Origin: Mesorhizobium sp.
GTDB lineage: Bacteria; Pseudomonadota; Alphaproteobacteria; Rhizobiales; Rhizobiaceae
DNA length: 15,845 nt
Reading direction: 5' to 3'
Assembly (NCBI GenBank): GCA_019509685.1
Contig: JAEKLU010000259.1
Coordinates: 1 to 15,845, forward strand
Position numbers and translations under genes: made by a program. A model generated the notes under the pieces. The model saw nothing but the letters and a program-made list of their open reading frames with translations. It had not been told where the DNA came from and made no database searches. Each line of letters opens with the position of its first letter. The stretch's first letter is position 1. Below are positions 1-9,397 of this stretch, piece after piece.

Positions 1-81
1 CTGTTCAGGCTTCTTCAGCCAGGCCAGGACATCGCGCCGAAACGGATGCGCCAGCGCCTTCAATATGATGTCGTTGTCCAT
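1..81 (-). CDS. ArsR-family HTH transcriptional regulator, N-terminal fragment (partial)
   Basis: Reading leftward from an ATG at 79-81, 27 codons stay open to the window edge. They include ALAHPFRRDVLAWLKKPE, the first helices typical of an ArsR-type (HTH_20) winged-helix regulator: the 'LAHPxRRxILxWL' pattern opens many such proteins in Rhizobiales. Members are usually about 100-120 residues and repress their own promoter or a neighbouring operon in response to a ligand or metal. The metal-binding or effector region would lie outside the window, so the signal cannot be named. An AGGTG ribosome-binding site sits 3 bases before the ATG, which is rather close. A 16-bp near-palindrome at 103-118 is a plausible autoregulatory operator. 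The family call rests on 27 residues only. A longer 5-274 reading in another frame is an overlapping shadow. Confidence 0.7.
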   Translation of the reverse strand, partial: MDNDIILKALAHPFRRDVLAWLKKPEQ

Positions 82-102
82 CTTCACCTGCATCGATCTC
101 AT

Positions 103-118
103 CCGATATATAGATCGG
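103..118. promoter_or_regulatory. Near-perfect palindrome, candidate ArsR operator
   Basis: CCGAT and ATCGG arms flank a central TATA, so 14 of 16 positions are symmetric. The site lies 22 bp upstream of the ArsR-type start codon and overlaps a TATATA that could serve as a minus-strand -10 element. ArsR-family dimers bind such imperfect palindromes over their own promoters. That this one is bound is inference. Confidence 0.4.
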
Positions 119-301
119 GTAGAGGCGATATGGCAGGAAATCCGTTCCATTGTTGATGGCGATCGGAGAAAGCTGTTTTCCGCCAGGGGCAGGTGGCCGC
201 AAGGAATGCCCGCAGCTTCTGGGGCGCAGGCGCGCTGGCTGCCGAGCCGTGGAAAATGAACTGCGACCGGCCACCAGCCGGAGCGGACTGGCTCTAGCTC
301 T

Positions 302-1210
302 TCAAGCCGCCAGCACTGCCTGATCTAGCCCGCGGATAATCCGTGCCAGTTCTACGCACTCGTCCTGGCGCGCCCTGTTGCGGCGCCATGCCAGGCAGAT
401 CATGCGCTGCGGCATCGGCTCCTGGAATGGCACGATCCGCAAGTCTGGCATGACACCTGCGGCACTTGCCGCCATTTCCGGCACCAGCGTGACGCCCAGC
501 CCATGCGCCACCATCTGCAAGAGCGTGGTCAGGCTGGTGGCGCCATAGCTTGCCATTGCCACAGGCCGCACATTGCCGCAGACGGCCAGCGCCTGCTCGC
601 GCAGGCAATGGCCTTCCTCCAGAAGCATCAGCCGTTCCAGCGCCGGGCTTTCCGGCGGCACCGGCGGTGAGGCGAAGGCGGGGTCGCCGGTCGGCACGGC
701 GAGGAAGAAGCGGTCGGGGAACAGCTCCTCGGTGATGAGACCCGGATGATCGAGCGGCAGCGCGGCGATGAAAGCGTCGAGCCGGCCGGAAACCGCGTCC
801 TCGACCAGCGCCGCGGTCACCGCTTCACGCAGCTCGAGCTGCAGCACCGGATACTGCTTCTTCAGTTCCGGCAGCACATGCGGCAACAAATAGGGCGCAA
901 CGGTCGGAATGATGCCCAGGCGGAAACGGCCTTCCATGGAAGGACGGCCGCGCCGCGCCGTCGTCTCGACGTCACGTATATCGGCCAGGATGCGCTCGAT
1001 ACGCGGCCGCAAGGCCAGCGCTTCGTCGGTCATGCGTATTGTCTTGCCGCCGCGCTCGAACAACAGGCAGCTCAGCCGCTCCTCCATTTCCGCGATCTGC
1101 GCGGAGAGCGCCGGTTGGCTGACGCCGGCGAGCTTGGCGGCGCGGCCGAAATGCAGCGTCTGCGCCAGCGCGTCGAAATATTGCATCTGTCGGACAGTGA
1201 GGCCAATCAT
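302..1210 (-). CDS. oxyR: Hydrogen-peroxide-sensing LysR-type regulator OxyR
   Basis: This 302-residue LysR-type regulator has an N-terminal winged helix (about residues 4-62, with AAKLAGVSQPALSAQIAEME as the recognition segment) and a C-terminal substrate-binding-like sensor domain (about 93-300). The sensor holds GHCLREQALAVC. C202 and C211 are nine residues apart, exactly as C199 and C208 of E. coli OxyR, which form the regulatory disulfide on oxidation by H2O2. The motifs IPTVAPYLLPHVLPEL and ATSLTTLLQMVAHGLGVTLVP are also OxyR-like. It is divergent from katG, the classic target arrangement, so it very probably activates katG and regulates itself. I chose the ATG at 1208-1210; a TTG two codons upstream (1214-1216) is also open. 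Neither has a clear Shine-Dalgarno sequence. Confidence 0.94.
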   Translation of the reverse strand: MIGLTVRQMQYFDALAQTLHFGRAAKLAGVSQPALSAQIAEMEERLSCLLFERGGKTIRMTDEALALRPRIERILADIRDVETTARRGRPSMEGRFRLGIIPTVAPYLLPHVLPELKKQYPVLQLELREAVTAALVEDAVSGRLDAFIAALPLDHPGLITEELFPDRFFLAVPTGDPAFASPPVPPESPALERLMLLEEGHCLREQALAVCGNVRPVAMASYGATSLTTLLQMVAHGLGVTLVPEMAASAAGVMPDLRIVPFQEPMPQRMICLAWRRNRARQDECVELARIIRGLDQAVLAA

Positions 1211-1212
1211 AA

Positions 1213-3561
<2,349 letters not shown>

Positions 3562-3582
3562 GGCCTCGTCCTCCCAAGAAAA

Positions 3583-3610
3583 GGCGCGGGGTCCTGCCCC
3601 GCGCCTTTTT
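3583..3610. terminator. Rho-independent terminator, probably bidirectional
   Basis: The 9-bp perfect arms GGCGCGGGG (3583-3591) and CCCCGCGCC (3597-3605) enclose a 5-base loop and are followed by five Ts, ending katG 22 bp after its stop. AAAA precedes the stem, so the opposite strand also has a stem followed by TTTT and could stop transcription coming from aqpZ. Confidence 0.93.
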
Positions 3611-3619
3611 CGATTCAGG

Positions 3620-3673
3620 CCGATGCAATTCCAGGAAAGCGTGTGGCGGTTGCCCCGTCCGGAATTGCCTCGG
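3620..3673. repeat. Dispersed rhizobial intergenic palindrome (GCAATTCC/GGAATTGC type)
   Basis: Inverted arms at 3620-3632 and 3661-3673 match at 12 of 13 positions (core GCAATTCC with GGAATTGC) and are separated by 28 bp. From memory, close relatives of this palindrome, with an inner AGGAAA...TCC segment, are scattered between genes in Rhizobiales genomes. It lies between the katG terminator and the aqpZ stop, where such elements are tolerated. The palindrome is certain; family membership is recognition without a search. Confidence 0.7.
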
Positions 3674-3683
3674 ACAAAACCCG

Positions 3684-4361
3684 TCAGTCTTTCTCGAAGA
3701 TGCCGGCCTTGGCGACGACGCCGGCAATGGCGCCGCCGATCAGTGGCGCGACGATGAACAGCCAGAGCTGGCTAAGCGCAGCACCCCCGGTAAACAGCGC
3801 CGGGCCGATCGAGCGCGCCGGATTGACCGAGGTGCCGGTCACCGGGATCATGGCGAAGTGGATGCCCGCCAGCGTCAGGCCGATGACCAGCCCGGCAAAA
3901 GCGGTGGTGTGCTTGGCGTTGGTGACGCCGAGGATCACGGTGACGAAGGTGAAAGTGCCGATCAGCTCCCATAGGAAGGCCGAGCTCATGCCCCATTTGG
4001 CCTCGTCCCAGCCGTTGGCGCCGAAGCCGCCGGTGTGGCCGCCGGTCTGGCCGGAAACGATGATCCACAGCGCCAGCGAGGCGATGATGGCGCCGATGAT
4101 CTGCGCGATCCAGTAGGGAATGACATCCTTGGCCGGCATCCGTCCCGCCAGGAACACGCCTAGCGTCACTGCCGGGTTGAGATGCGCGCCCGAGATCGGG
4201 CCGATCGCATAGGCGGCCGCGATCAGGCCGATGCCGAACGCCAGGCCGATGCCTTCCTGGCCAAGCGGCAGCGCGCCGCCGAAGCCGCCCGTGACCACGG
4301 AGGCCGTGCCGATGAACACCAACAAAAACGTGCCGAGAACTTCTGCCAGATAAGTCTTCAT
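3684..4361 (-). CDS. aqpZ: Aquaporin Z, water-selective MIP channel
   Basis: This 225-residue inner-membrane channel of the MIP family has six hydrophobic helices and two half-helix loops, each with an NPA signature: SGAHLNPAVTLG (residues 58-68) and GTSVNPARSIGPA. The selectivity-filter residues of E. coli AqpZ are all present: F42, H168, T177 and R183. Together they mark an orthodox water channel rather than a glycerol facilitator. AqpZ permits rapid osmotic water flow; some aquaporins also pass H2O2, but nothing here proves that. The ATG at 4359-4361 has a strong GAGGAG Shine-Dalgarno sequence six bases before it and begins MKTYLAEVLGTFLLV like other AqpZ proteins; the open frame upstream to 4454 lacks family similarity. 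It converges on katG, and its transcripts probably end at the shared hairpin at 3583-3610. Confidence 0.96.
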   Translation of the reverse strand: MKTYLAEVLGTFLLVFIGTASVVTGGFGGALPLGQEGIGLAFGIGLIAAAYAIGPISGAHLNPAVTLGVFLAGRMPAKDVIPYWIAQIIGAIIASLALWIIVSGQTGGHTGGFGANGWDEAKWGMSSAFLWELIGTFTFVTVILGVTNAKHTTAFAGLVIGLTLAGIHFAMIPVTGTSVNPARSIGPALFTGGAALSQLWLFIVAPLIGGAIAGVVAKAGIFEKD

Positions 4362-4700
4362 TGCCCTCTCCTCATAGGACCCGCCTGAACCGCGTTGCTC
4401 GCGTCGCGAATCACCGGCGAAAGAGTATTCCTGCCGATGAATCTTGGAAAGCACAGGGGTTAAGCCAAGCTGCTTGCTTGTGCGCGCCAGTTAATTGCAT
4501 TAGGGCTCGATAATGTATTTCCGGAATTGCTCCAGACCTTCTTGTGAGGCCGGCTTTTCATGTTGCCAGCCGACTTTCCGGCATCGGCTTTGTCGCATCC
4601 CACGCACAGGCGACGCATGAACGCCGCAACAGAACTGTTTCAATCCTGGCTGGAAAAGCTTTAAGAGCGGCCGGAAGAATACGGAACGACGGAAGACAAA
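4362..4700. other. Intergenic region between divergent aqpZ and the rRNA methyltransferase gene
   Basis: This 339-bp stretch must carry the promoters of aqpZ (minus) and of the gene at 4701 (plus). I see no promoter good enough to call. A TCCGGAATTGC at 4519-4529 matches one arm of the dispersed palindrome at 3620-3673 and may be a degenerate half copy. A 15-codon open frame at 4617-4664 (MNAATELFQSWLEKL) lies upstream of the methyltransferase gene and could be a leader peptide, but it has no clear ribosome-binding site. Longer open frames crossing the region are out-of-frame shadows. Confidence 0.5.
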
Positions 4701-5990
4701 ATGCGATTGGGCGGAAGGCTGGCAGCGGCCATAGAGGTTCTGGAAGACATCGACCGGCGGCACCGGCCGGTGGCCGACGCCTTGCGCGACTGGGGCCTGT
4801 CGCATCGCTTTGCCGGCGGCGGCGATCGCGCGGCGATCGGCAACATCGTCTATGACGCGTTGCGCCGCAAGCGTTCCGCTGGCTGGCTGTTCGGCGAGGA
4901 CACGCCGCGCGCCATCGGCTTCGGCGCGCTGCTGCTTGAATGGGGACAGACCGCTCAGTCGCTCAACGACGCGCTCGACGGCGACAAATTCGCGCCACCC
5001 CTGCTCAGCGCCGCCGAACTGAAGGCCGTGGCCGGGCGCCGGTCTGCCGACGCGCCGGACGCGGTGCGGGCCGATGTTCCCGACTGGTGCGCGCCGCTGC
5101 TTGAGAAGGCCTATGACGGCTCGTGGGTCGAGGAAGGCGCAGCGCTTGCCACCCGTCCGCCGCTGGATCTCAGGGTCAACACCTTGCTGTCCAACCGCGA
5201 CAAGGTGCTGGCCGAACTCCAGGGCACAGGTGCTGCGCCGTCGTCAATCGCGCCGCATGGCATCCGCATTCCGCCGATCGACGGCGACGGCCGGCATCCG
5301 AACGTCCAGGCTGAGCCGGCTTTCCAGAAAGGCTGGTTCGAGGTGCAGGATGAAGGTTCGCAGCTTGCTGCCGCACTTGCCGGCGCCGAGCCCGGCATGC
5401 AGGTGCTGGACTACTGCGCCGGCGCCGGCGGCAAGACGCTGGCGCTGTCGGCCGAGATGGACAATCGGGGCCAGCTCTTTGCCCACGACTCGGAAAAGGC
5501 GCGGCTGGCGCCGATCTTCGAGCGCATCCGCCGTTCGCACAATCGCAATGTGCAGGTTGTCAGCAAGCCGGCCGAGCTTGCGCCACTCACCGCTCATATG
5601 GACATTGTGCTGATCGACGCGCCTTGCACCGGCAGCGGCACCTGGCGGCGGCGTCCCGACGCCAAATGGCGGCTGACCGATCGGCAGCTCGATGCCCGAA
5701 AGGGAGAGCAGCAGGCGATCCTCGACACCGCCCAGGCCTTCGTCAAACCGGGCGGGCTTTTGGTCTACATCACCTGTTCGGTGTTCGACGCCGAGAACGG
5801 CGAACAGGTCGCGGCCTTCCGCGCACGCCATGACGGCTTTTCGCCGGTCGATCATCGGACGCTCTGGGACGGGCGCTTCCCCGGCCACGGGAAGGCCGCC
5901 CGCATCGCCGACTCCGGCGGCATCTCGCTGTCGCCGGCGCTGAGCGGCACGGATGGTTTCTATTTCCACGCCTTGCGCAAGACTGCCTGA
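4701..5990 (+). CDS. RsmB/NOP-family RNA m5C methyltransferase (16S rRNA type)
   Basis: This 429-residue SAM-dependent enzyme belongs to the RsmB/NOL1-NOP2-Sun family, which methylates cytosine C5 in RNA; RsmB itself modifies 16S rRNA C967. A short NusB-like N-terminal part (about 1-110, with GGGDRAAIGNIVYDALRR) precedes the Rossmann catalytic domain (about 155-427). Motif I, the SAM site, is VLDYCAGAGGKTL (235-247). Motif IV is DAPCTGSGTWRRRPD with C309, the cysteine that releases product. Motif VI is YITCSVFDAENGEQ with C359, the expected covalent nucleophile. GGAAG at 4691-4695 lies five bases before the ATG. It heads a same-strand run with the thioesterase gene 101 bp downstream. Family and catalysis are secure; the exact target base is inferred, so I give no symbol. 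Confidence 0.92.
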   Translation: MRLGGRLAAAIEVLEDIDRRHRPVADALRDWGLSHRFAGGGDRAAIGNIVYDALRRKRSAGWLFGEDTPRAIGFGALLLEWGQTAQSLNDALDGDKFAPPLLSAAELKAVAGRRSADAPDAVRADVPDWCAPLLEKAYDGSWVEEGAALATRPPLDLRVNTLLSNRDKVLAELQGTGAAPSSIAPHGIRIPPIDGDGRHPNVQAEPAFQKGWFEVQDEGSQLAAALAGAEPGMQVLDYCAGAGGKTLALSAEMDNRGQLFAHDSEKARLAPIFERIRRSHNRNVQVVSKPAELAPLTAHMDIVLIDAPCTGSGTWRRRPDAKWRLTDRQLDARKGEQQAILDTAQAFVKPGGLLVYITCSVFDAENGEQVAAFRARHDGFSPVDHRTLWDGRFPGHGKAARIADSGGISLSPALSGTDGFYFHALRKTA

Positions 5991-6060
5991 GCGCGTGCCT
6001 GAACAGGTTTTGCTGCGCTGCAACATAAGAGATTGCCTGTCTCGCTCGGCTCTGCAATAA

Positions 6061-6091
6061 GCTTCGCCAGCAAAACGAGAAGGCGAAGGCC
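6061..6091 (+). promoter_or_regulatory. Possible hairpin over the ribosome-binding site of the thioesterase gene
   Basis: CTTCGCC (6062-6068) can pair with GGCGAAG (6082-6088), a 7-bp stem with a 13-base loop. The right arm is the purine-rich stretch just before the ATG at 6092, so folding would hide the translation start. The complementarity is visible; regulation is inference. Confidence 0.3.
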
Positions 6092-6553
6092 ATGGCAGCA
6101 GCCAAGATCGTACCCGCTCCCGACTTCGAGGAACGCGTCAGGACTTCCTTTGCCCGGCAAAAGGCCATGGCGACCATCGGCGCCGAGCTGACGCTGGTGA
6201 CGCCCGGCATCATCGAGATCGAGATGCCTTATTCGGCGGCACTGACCCAGCAGCATGGCTTCCTGCATGCCGGTGTGATTTCCACTGCGCTGGACTCCGC
6301 CTGCGGCTATGCGGCCTTCTCGCTGATGCCGGAGAATTCCGGCGTGCTGACCATCGAATTCAAGGTCAATCTGCTGGCGCCCGGCAGGGGCGAGCGCTTC
6401 CTGTTCCGCGGCTCTGTGACCAAACCCGGCCGCACCATCATCGTCGCCGACGGCCAGGCCTACGCCTTTGCCGCCGACGGCGAGGCCAAGCTGATCGCCA
6501 CCATGACTGGCACGATGATGACGGTTGTCGGCCGTGACGGCATCGAGGGCTGA
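6092..6553 (+). CDS. PaaI-family hotdog-fold thioesterase
   Basis: This 153-residue protein has the hotdog-fold acyl-CoA thioesterase pattern of the PaaI/4HBT family. The central helix region HGFLHAGVISTALDSACGYAA (from residue 55) matches the HGG-type motif. D68 sits where PaaI enzymes carry the catalytic Asp. A following VLTIEFKVNLLAPGRGERF gives the strands that build the acyl-CoA channel. Such enzymes hydrolyse acyl- or aryl-CoA thioesters in the cytoplasm; the substrate cannot be told from sequence, and no phenylacetate genes are nearby. The ATG follows GAGAAGGCGAAGG. The stop lies 3 bp before the nucleosidase gene, so the two are probably co-transcribed and translationally coupled, although no biochemical link between them is evident. 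Confidence 0.88.
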   Translation: MAAAKIVPAPDFEERVRTSFARQKAMATIGAELTLVTPGIIEIEMPYSAALTQQHGFLHAGVISTALDSACGYAAFSLMPENSGVLTIEFKVNLLAPGRGERFLFRGSVTKPGRTIIVADGQAYAFAADGEAKLIATMTGTMMTVVGRDGIEG

Positions 6554-6556
6554 TCG

Positions 6557-7195
6557 ATGGCAAGCGCCGTGCAGATTGCGGGCAGGAACGTTCTCTTCGT
6601 CATGGCGGCGGAGGCTGAATTCGGCCCGCATCTGAAAAAGCTGTTCACGCCGCTGATGACCGGCGTTGGCCCTGTGGAAGCCGCCGTGCGACTGGGCGCT
6701 TCGCTAGCTACCTTGAAGGCTGAGGGCGCGCTGCCGGACCTCGTCGTCTCGCTCGGCTCGGCCGGCAGCCGCGGGCTGGAGCAGACGGAAATCTACCAGG
6801 CGGTGTCGGTGAGCTATCGCGACATGGACGCTTCCCCGCTCGGCTTCGAAAAGGGCGCCACGCCATTCCTCGATCTGCCGGTGACGGTGCCGCTGCCTTT
6901 CGTCATCCCCGGCATCAAGACGGCTGCCCTCTCGACCGGCGGCGCGATCATTTCCGGCGCGGCCTACGACGCCATCGATGCCGACATGGTCGACATGGAA
7001 ACCTTCGCTTGCCTGCGCGCCTGCCAGCTGTTCGGCGTGCCGCTGATTGGCCTGCGCGGCATTTCCGACGGCGCTGCCGATCTGCGCCACGTCAACGACT
7101 GGACCGAATATCTGCATGTCATCGACGAGAAGCTGGCGGACGCCGTCGGCCTGCTCGAACAGGCGATCGCCTCCGGAGCGATCCGTCTGGCCTAG
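6557..7195 (+). CDS. 5'-methylthioadenosine/S-adenosylhomocysteine nucleosidase
   Basis: This 212-residue protein belongs to the PNP/UDP phosphorylase superfamily, MTA/SAH nucleosidase branch. It is expected to split methylthioadenosine or S-adenosylhomocysteine into adenine and the thioribosyl sugar, clearing inhibitory by-products of SAM use. Visible elements are VMAAEAEF (E21 as candidate general acid), MTGVGPVEAA, SLGSAGS, RDMDASPLGF, the ribose-binding VDMETFA (E148) and RGISDGA with D171, the expected adenine N7 proton donor. The segment matching E. coli SGDAF reads STGGAIISG, so that Asp is absent; I recall the same feature in other rhizobial members. GAGGG at 6545-6549, inside the preceding gene's end, serves as ribosome-binding site seven bases before the ATG. 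Neighbouring SAM-dependent methyltransferase and purine genes fit this role. Confidence 0.85.
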   Translation: MASAVQIAGRNVLFVMAAEAEFGPHLKKLFTPLMTGVGPVEAAVRLGASLATLKAEGALPDLVVSLGSAGSRGLEQTEIYQAVSVSYRDMDASPLGFEKGATPFLDLPVTVPLPFVIPGIKTAALSTGGAIISGAAYDAIDADMVDMETFACLRACQLFGVPLIGLRGISDGAADLRHVNDWTEYLHVIDEKLADAVGLLEQAIASGAIRLA

Positions 7196-7243
7196 GGCAT
7201 GATCCCGAAAAGTGGAACCGGTTTTCGGCGAATGTCATTGCTC
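7196..7243. repeat. Dispersed rhizobial palindromic repeat (CATGATCCCGAAAA type)
   Basis: GGCATGATCCCGAAAAGTGG begins right after the nucleosidase stop, and CCGGTTTTCGG follows. CCGAAAA (7205-7211) pairs with TTTTCGG (7222-7228) around a 10-base loop, with weaker outer complementarity (ATGA near 7199 with TCAT near 7235). From memory this is a very common intergenic repeat of Rhizobium, Mesorhizobium and Sinorhizobium, similar in nature to RIME elements. It may act as a transcript end or stability hairpin. Confidence 0.72.
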
Positions 7244-7364
7244 TAACAACGGATCAGGAGGACGATTCAACGAGACGTCAGCCTGATCAAAGGCTCGGGA
7301 AGAGACGGAAAGCCGCAGTGCGCAACCCATTGCGTCGAATCGGTTCTTTCTCTAAAGGCTCGCC

Positions 7365-8927
7365 ATGACGACAGCCAATCAACCCGACACCGTCCTGATT
7401 GTCGATTTCGGCAGCCAGTTTACGCAGCTCATCGCCCGTCGCATTCGCGAGGCTGGCGTCTTCTCCGAGATCGTGCCGTTCCAATCGGCCGAAGCCGCCT
7501 TCAAGCGCATCAACCCGAAAGCCGTGATCCTGTCCGGCGGCCCGGCCTCGACCGGCGACATCGGCAGCCCGCGCGCGCCGCAGATCGTCTTCGACGCAGG
7601 CGTGCCGGTGCTCGGCATTTGTTATGGCCAGATGGCCATGTGCGTGCAGATGGGCGGTATCGCCGAAAGCTCCAACCACCGCGAATTCGGCCGCGCCTTT
7701 GTCGAGATCGAGAAGGAAAGCCCGCTGTTCGAAGGCTTGTGGGCGCCCGGCCAGCGCCACCAGGTTTGGATGAGCCATGGCGACCGCGTCATCGAACTGC
7801 CGCCGGGCTTCAAGGTGCTCGGCAAGTCGGAAAGCTCGCCCTTTGCCATCTTCGGCAATGTCGAGCGCAAGATGTACGGCATCATGTTCCATCCCGAAGT
7901 GGTGCACACGCCTGATGGTGCGCGGCTGCTCAGGAATTTCGTCCACAACATCGCCGGCATCGAGGGCGACTGGACGATGCGCGCCTATCGCGAGCACGCA
8001 GTCGAAACCATCCGCCAACAGGTCGGCAAGGGCAAGGTGATCTGCGCGCTGTCAGGCGGCGTCGATTCCTCGGTTGCGGCACTTCTGATCCACGAGGCGG
8101 TCGGCGACCAGCTCACCTGCATCCTCGTCGACCACGGCCTGATGCGCAAGGACGAGGCGGCAAGTGTGGTGGAGATGTTCCGCCAGCACTACAATCTGCC
8201 GCTGATCCTGGTCGATGCTTCGGACAAATTCATCTCGGCGCTGGAGGGCGAGAGCGACCCGGAGAAGAAGCGCAAGACCATCGGCCGCCTGTTCATCGAG
8301 GTCTTCGAGGAAGAGGCAAAGAAGCTCGGCGGCGCCGATTTCCTGGCCCAGGGCACGCTCTATCCCGACGTCATCGAAAGCGTCTCCTTCTCCGGCGGTC
8401 CGTCGGTGACGATCAAGTCGCATCACAATGTCGGCGGTCTGCCCGCGCGCATGAACATGAAGCTGGTCGAGCCGCTGCGCGAACTGTTCAAGGATGAGGT
8501 GAGGGCGCTGGGCAAGGAGCTCGGCCTGCCCGAAAGCTTCATCGGCCGCCATCCGTTCCCGGGTCCGGGCCTGGCTATCCGCTGCCCCGGCGGCATCACG
8601 CGCGAAAAACTCGAAATCCTGCGCGAGGCCGATGCGATCTATCTCGACGAAATCCGCAAGGCCGGCCTCTACGATGCCATCTGGCAGGCCTTCGCCGTGC
8701 TCCTGCCGGTGCAGACCGTCGGTGTGATGGGCGACGGCCGCACCTACGAATTCGTCTGCGCGCTGCGCGCTGTCACTTCCGTCGACGGCATGACGGCCGA
8801 CTTCTACCACTACGACATGAACTTCCTAGCCGCCGCCGCCACCCGCATCATCAATGAGGTGAAGGGCATCAACCGTGTGGTCTACGACGTGACGTCGAAG
8901 CCGCCCGGCACAATCGAGTGGGAATAG
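7365..8927 (+). CDS. guaA: GMP synthetase (glutamine-hydrolysing)
   Basis: This 520-residue cytoplasmic enzyme makes GMP from XMP, ATP and glutamine, the last step of guanine nucleotide synthesis. The N-terminal class I amidotransferase domain (about 8-200) has nucleophile C86 in [10 protein letters not shown] and H176/E178 in MFHPEVVH. The ATP-pyrophosphatase domain (from about 205) has the P-loop [11 protein letters not shown] near residues 229-239. The C-terminal dimerisation part contains [12 protein letters not shown] and ends KPPGTIEWE, the family's usual terminus. Length and motifs are complete. The ATG at 7365 follows AAAGG eight bases upstream. A 169-bp gap containing the dispersed repeat separates it from the nucleosidase gene, so it may have its own promoter. 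A small GGTC/GACC stem just after it (8951-8962, then TTT) is at best a weak terminator. Confidence 0.98.
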   Translation: MTTANQPDTVLIVDFGSQFTQLIARRIREAGVFSEIVPFQSAEAAFKRINPKAVILSGGPASTGDIGSPRAPQIVFDAGVPVLGICYGQMAMCVQMGGIAESSNHREFGRAFVEIEKESPLFEGLWAPGQRHQVWMSHGDRVIELPPGFKVLGKSESSPFAIFGNVERKMYGIMFHPEVVHTPDGARLLRNFVHNIAGIEGDWTMRAYREHAVETIRQQVGKGKVICALSGGVDSSVAALLIHEAVGDQLTCILVDHGLMRKDEAASVVEMFRQHYNLPLILVDASDKFISALEGESDPEKKRKTIGRLFIEVFEEEAKKLGGADFLAQGTLYPDVIESVSFSGGPSVTIKSHHNVGGLPARMNMKLVEPLRELFKDEVRALGKELGLPESFIGRHPFPGPGLAIRCPGGITREKLEILREADAIYLDEIRKAGLYDAIWQAFAVLLPVQTVGVMGDGRTYEFVCALRAVTSVDGMTADFYHYDMNFLAAAATRIINEVKGINRVVYDVTSKPPGTIEWE

Positions 8928-9361
8928 TGGGAACTGCGGCAATAGCATAGGGTCCGGGGACCTTTCGACCTCCGTCGTCATGCTCGCCCAGATACTTTTT
9001 CGTTTTGCACTCCTTTTGGCCGTTTGGCTGATCAGACACGTCGTTGCATCGGAAATAAATCCTGTTTGGCTACGCAGGGGGCAGCAGCGTGCTGCGGCGT
9101 GCAAATCGGCGGGTCTGCCTTCCGCCGCACTCCCGTCGCTCAGGGCTATATACCCATTTTCCGAAAGCCGACATGCGGCCGTCAAATTGGAGATCCTGGT
9201 TGCGCCGGAAGCGGGCGTTCAAGGGCGTTTCCCGATGTATCACGATGACGCCTCGAGGGCCGGCCCCTGGCGCGGGCCGACGGGTCAGGTCCCGAAGCGC
9301 AATTTAGAAGCAGGCCCGTACAAGTACGAATACTGTCATTAACCCTTCATTCGATTGGACG

Positions 9362-9390
9362 TTGACGCACGCATCTGCAGAGTTAATAAT
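9362..9390 (+). promoter_or_regulatory. Sigma-70-like promoter for the exoprotein gene
   Basis: TTGACG (9362-9367) and AATAAT (9385-9390) each match the consensus hexamers at five of six positions and are spaced by exactly 17 bp. The surroundings are AT-rich compared with the flanking genes. It points toward the gene at 9700. Activity is inferred. Confidence 0.55.
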
Positions 9391-9397
9391 GTCCTAA
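9383..9397 (+). promoter_or_regulatory. CtrA-like box overlapping the promoter
   Basis: TTAA-N7-CTAA differs by one base from the alphaproteobacterial CtrA consensus TTAA-N7-TTAA and covers the predicted -10. A further TTAACCC half-site lies at 9339-9345. CtrA is the cell-cycle and motility response regulator of this class. Short AT-rich motifs arise by chance, so confidence is low. Confidence 0.35.

Noticed and set aside
5..274. 89-codon minus-strand frame overlapping the ArsR-type start
   Set aside because: Low-complexity Arg/Ala/Pro-rich translation, and it overlaps the better-supported ArsR frame in another register.
4362..4454. 31-codon N-terminal extension of AqpZ
   Set aside because: The added residues are polar and unlike AqpZ; the strong GAGGAG site fits the ATG at 4361.
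8951..8965. Intrinsic terminator after guaA
   Set aside because: The stem is only 4-5 bp and followed by three Ts; too weak to call as a separate feature.
9261..9279. CGGCCC/GGGCCG stem as a terminator or small-RNA end
   Set aside because: No T-run follows and there is no supporting promoter or conservation evidence.
8980..9342. 120-codon forward frame with a hydrophobic N-terminus, possible secreted protein
   Set aside because: No ribosome-binding site, no recognisable domain, and third-position base use unlike the real genes around it; the hydrophobic start can be explained by a local T-rich stretch.
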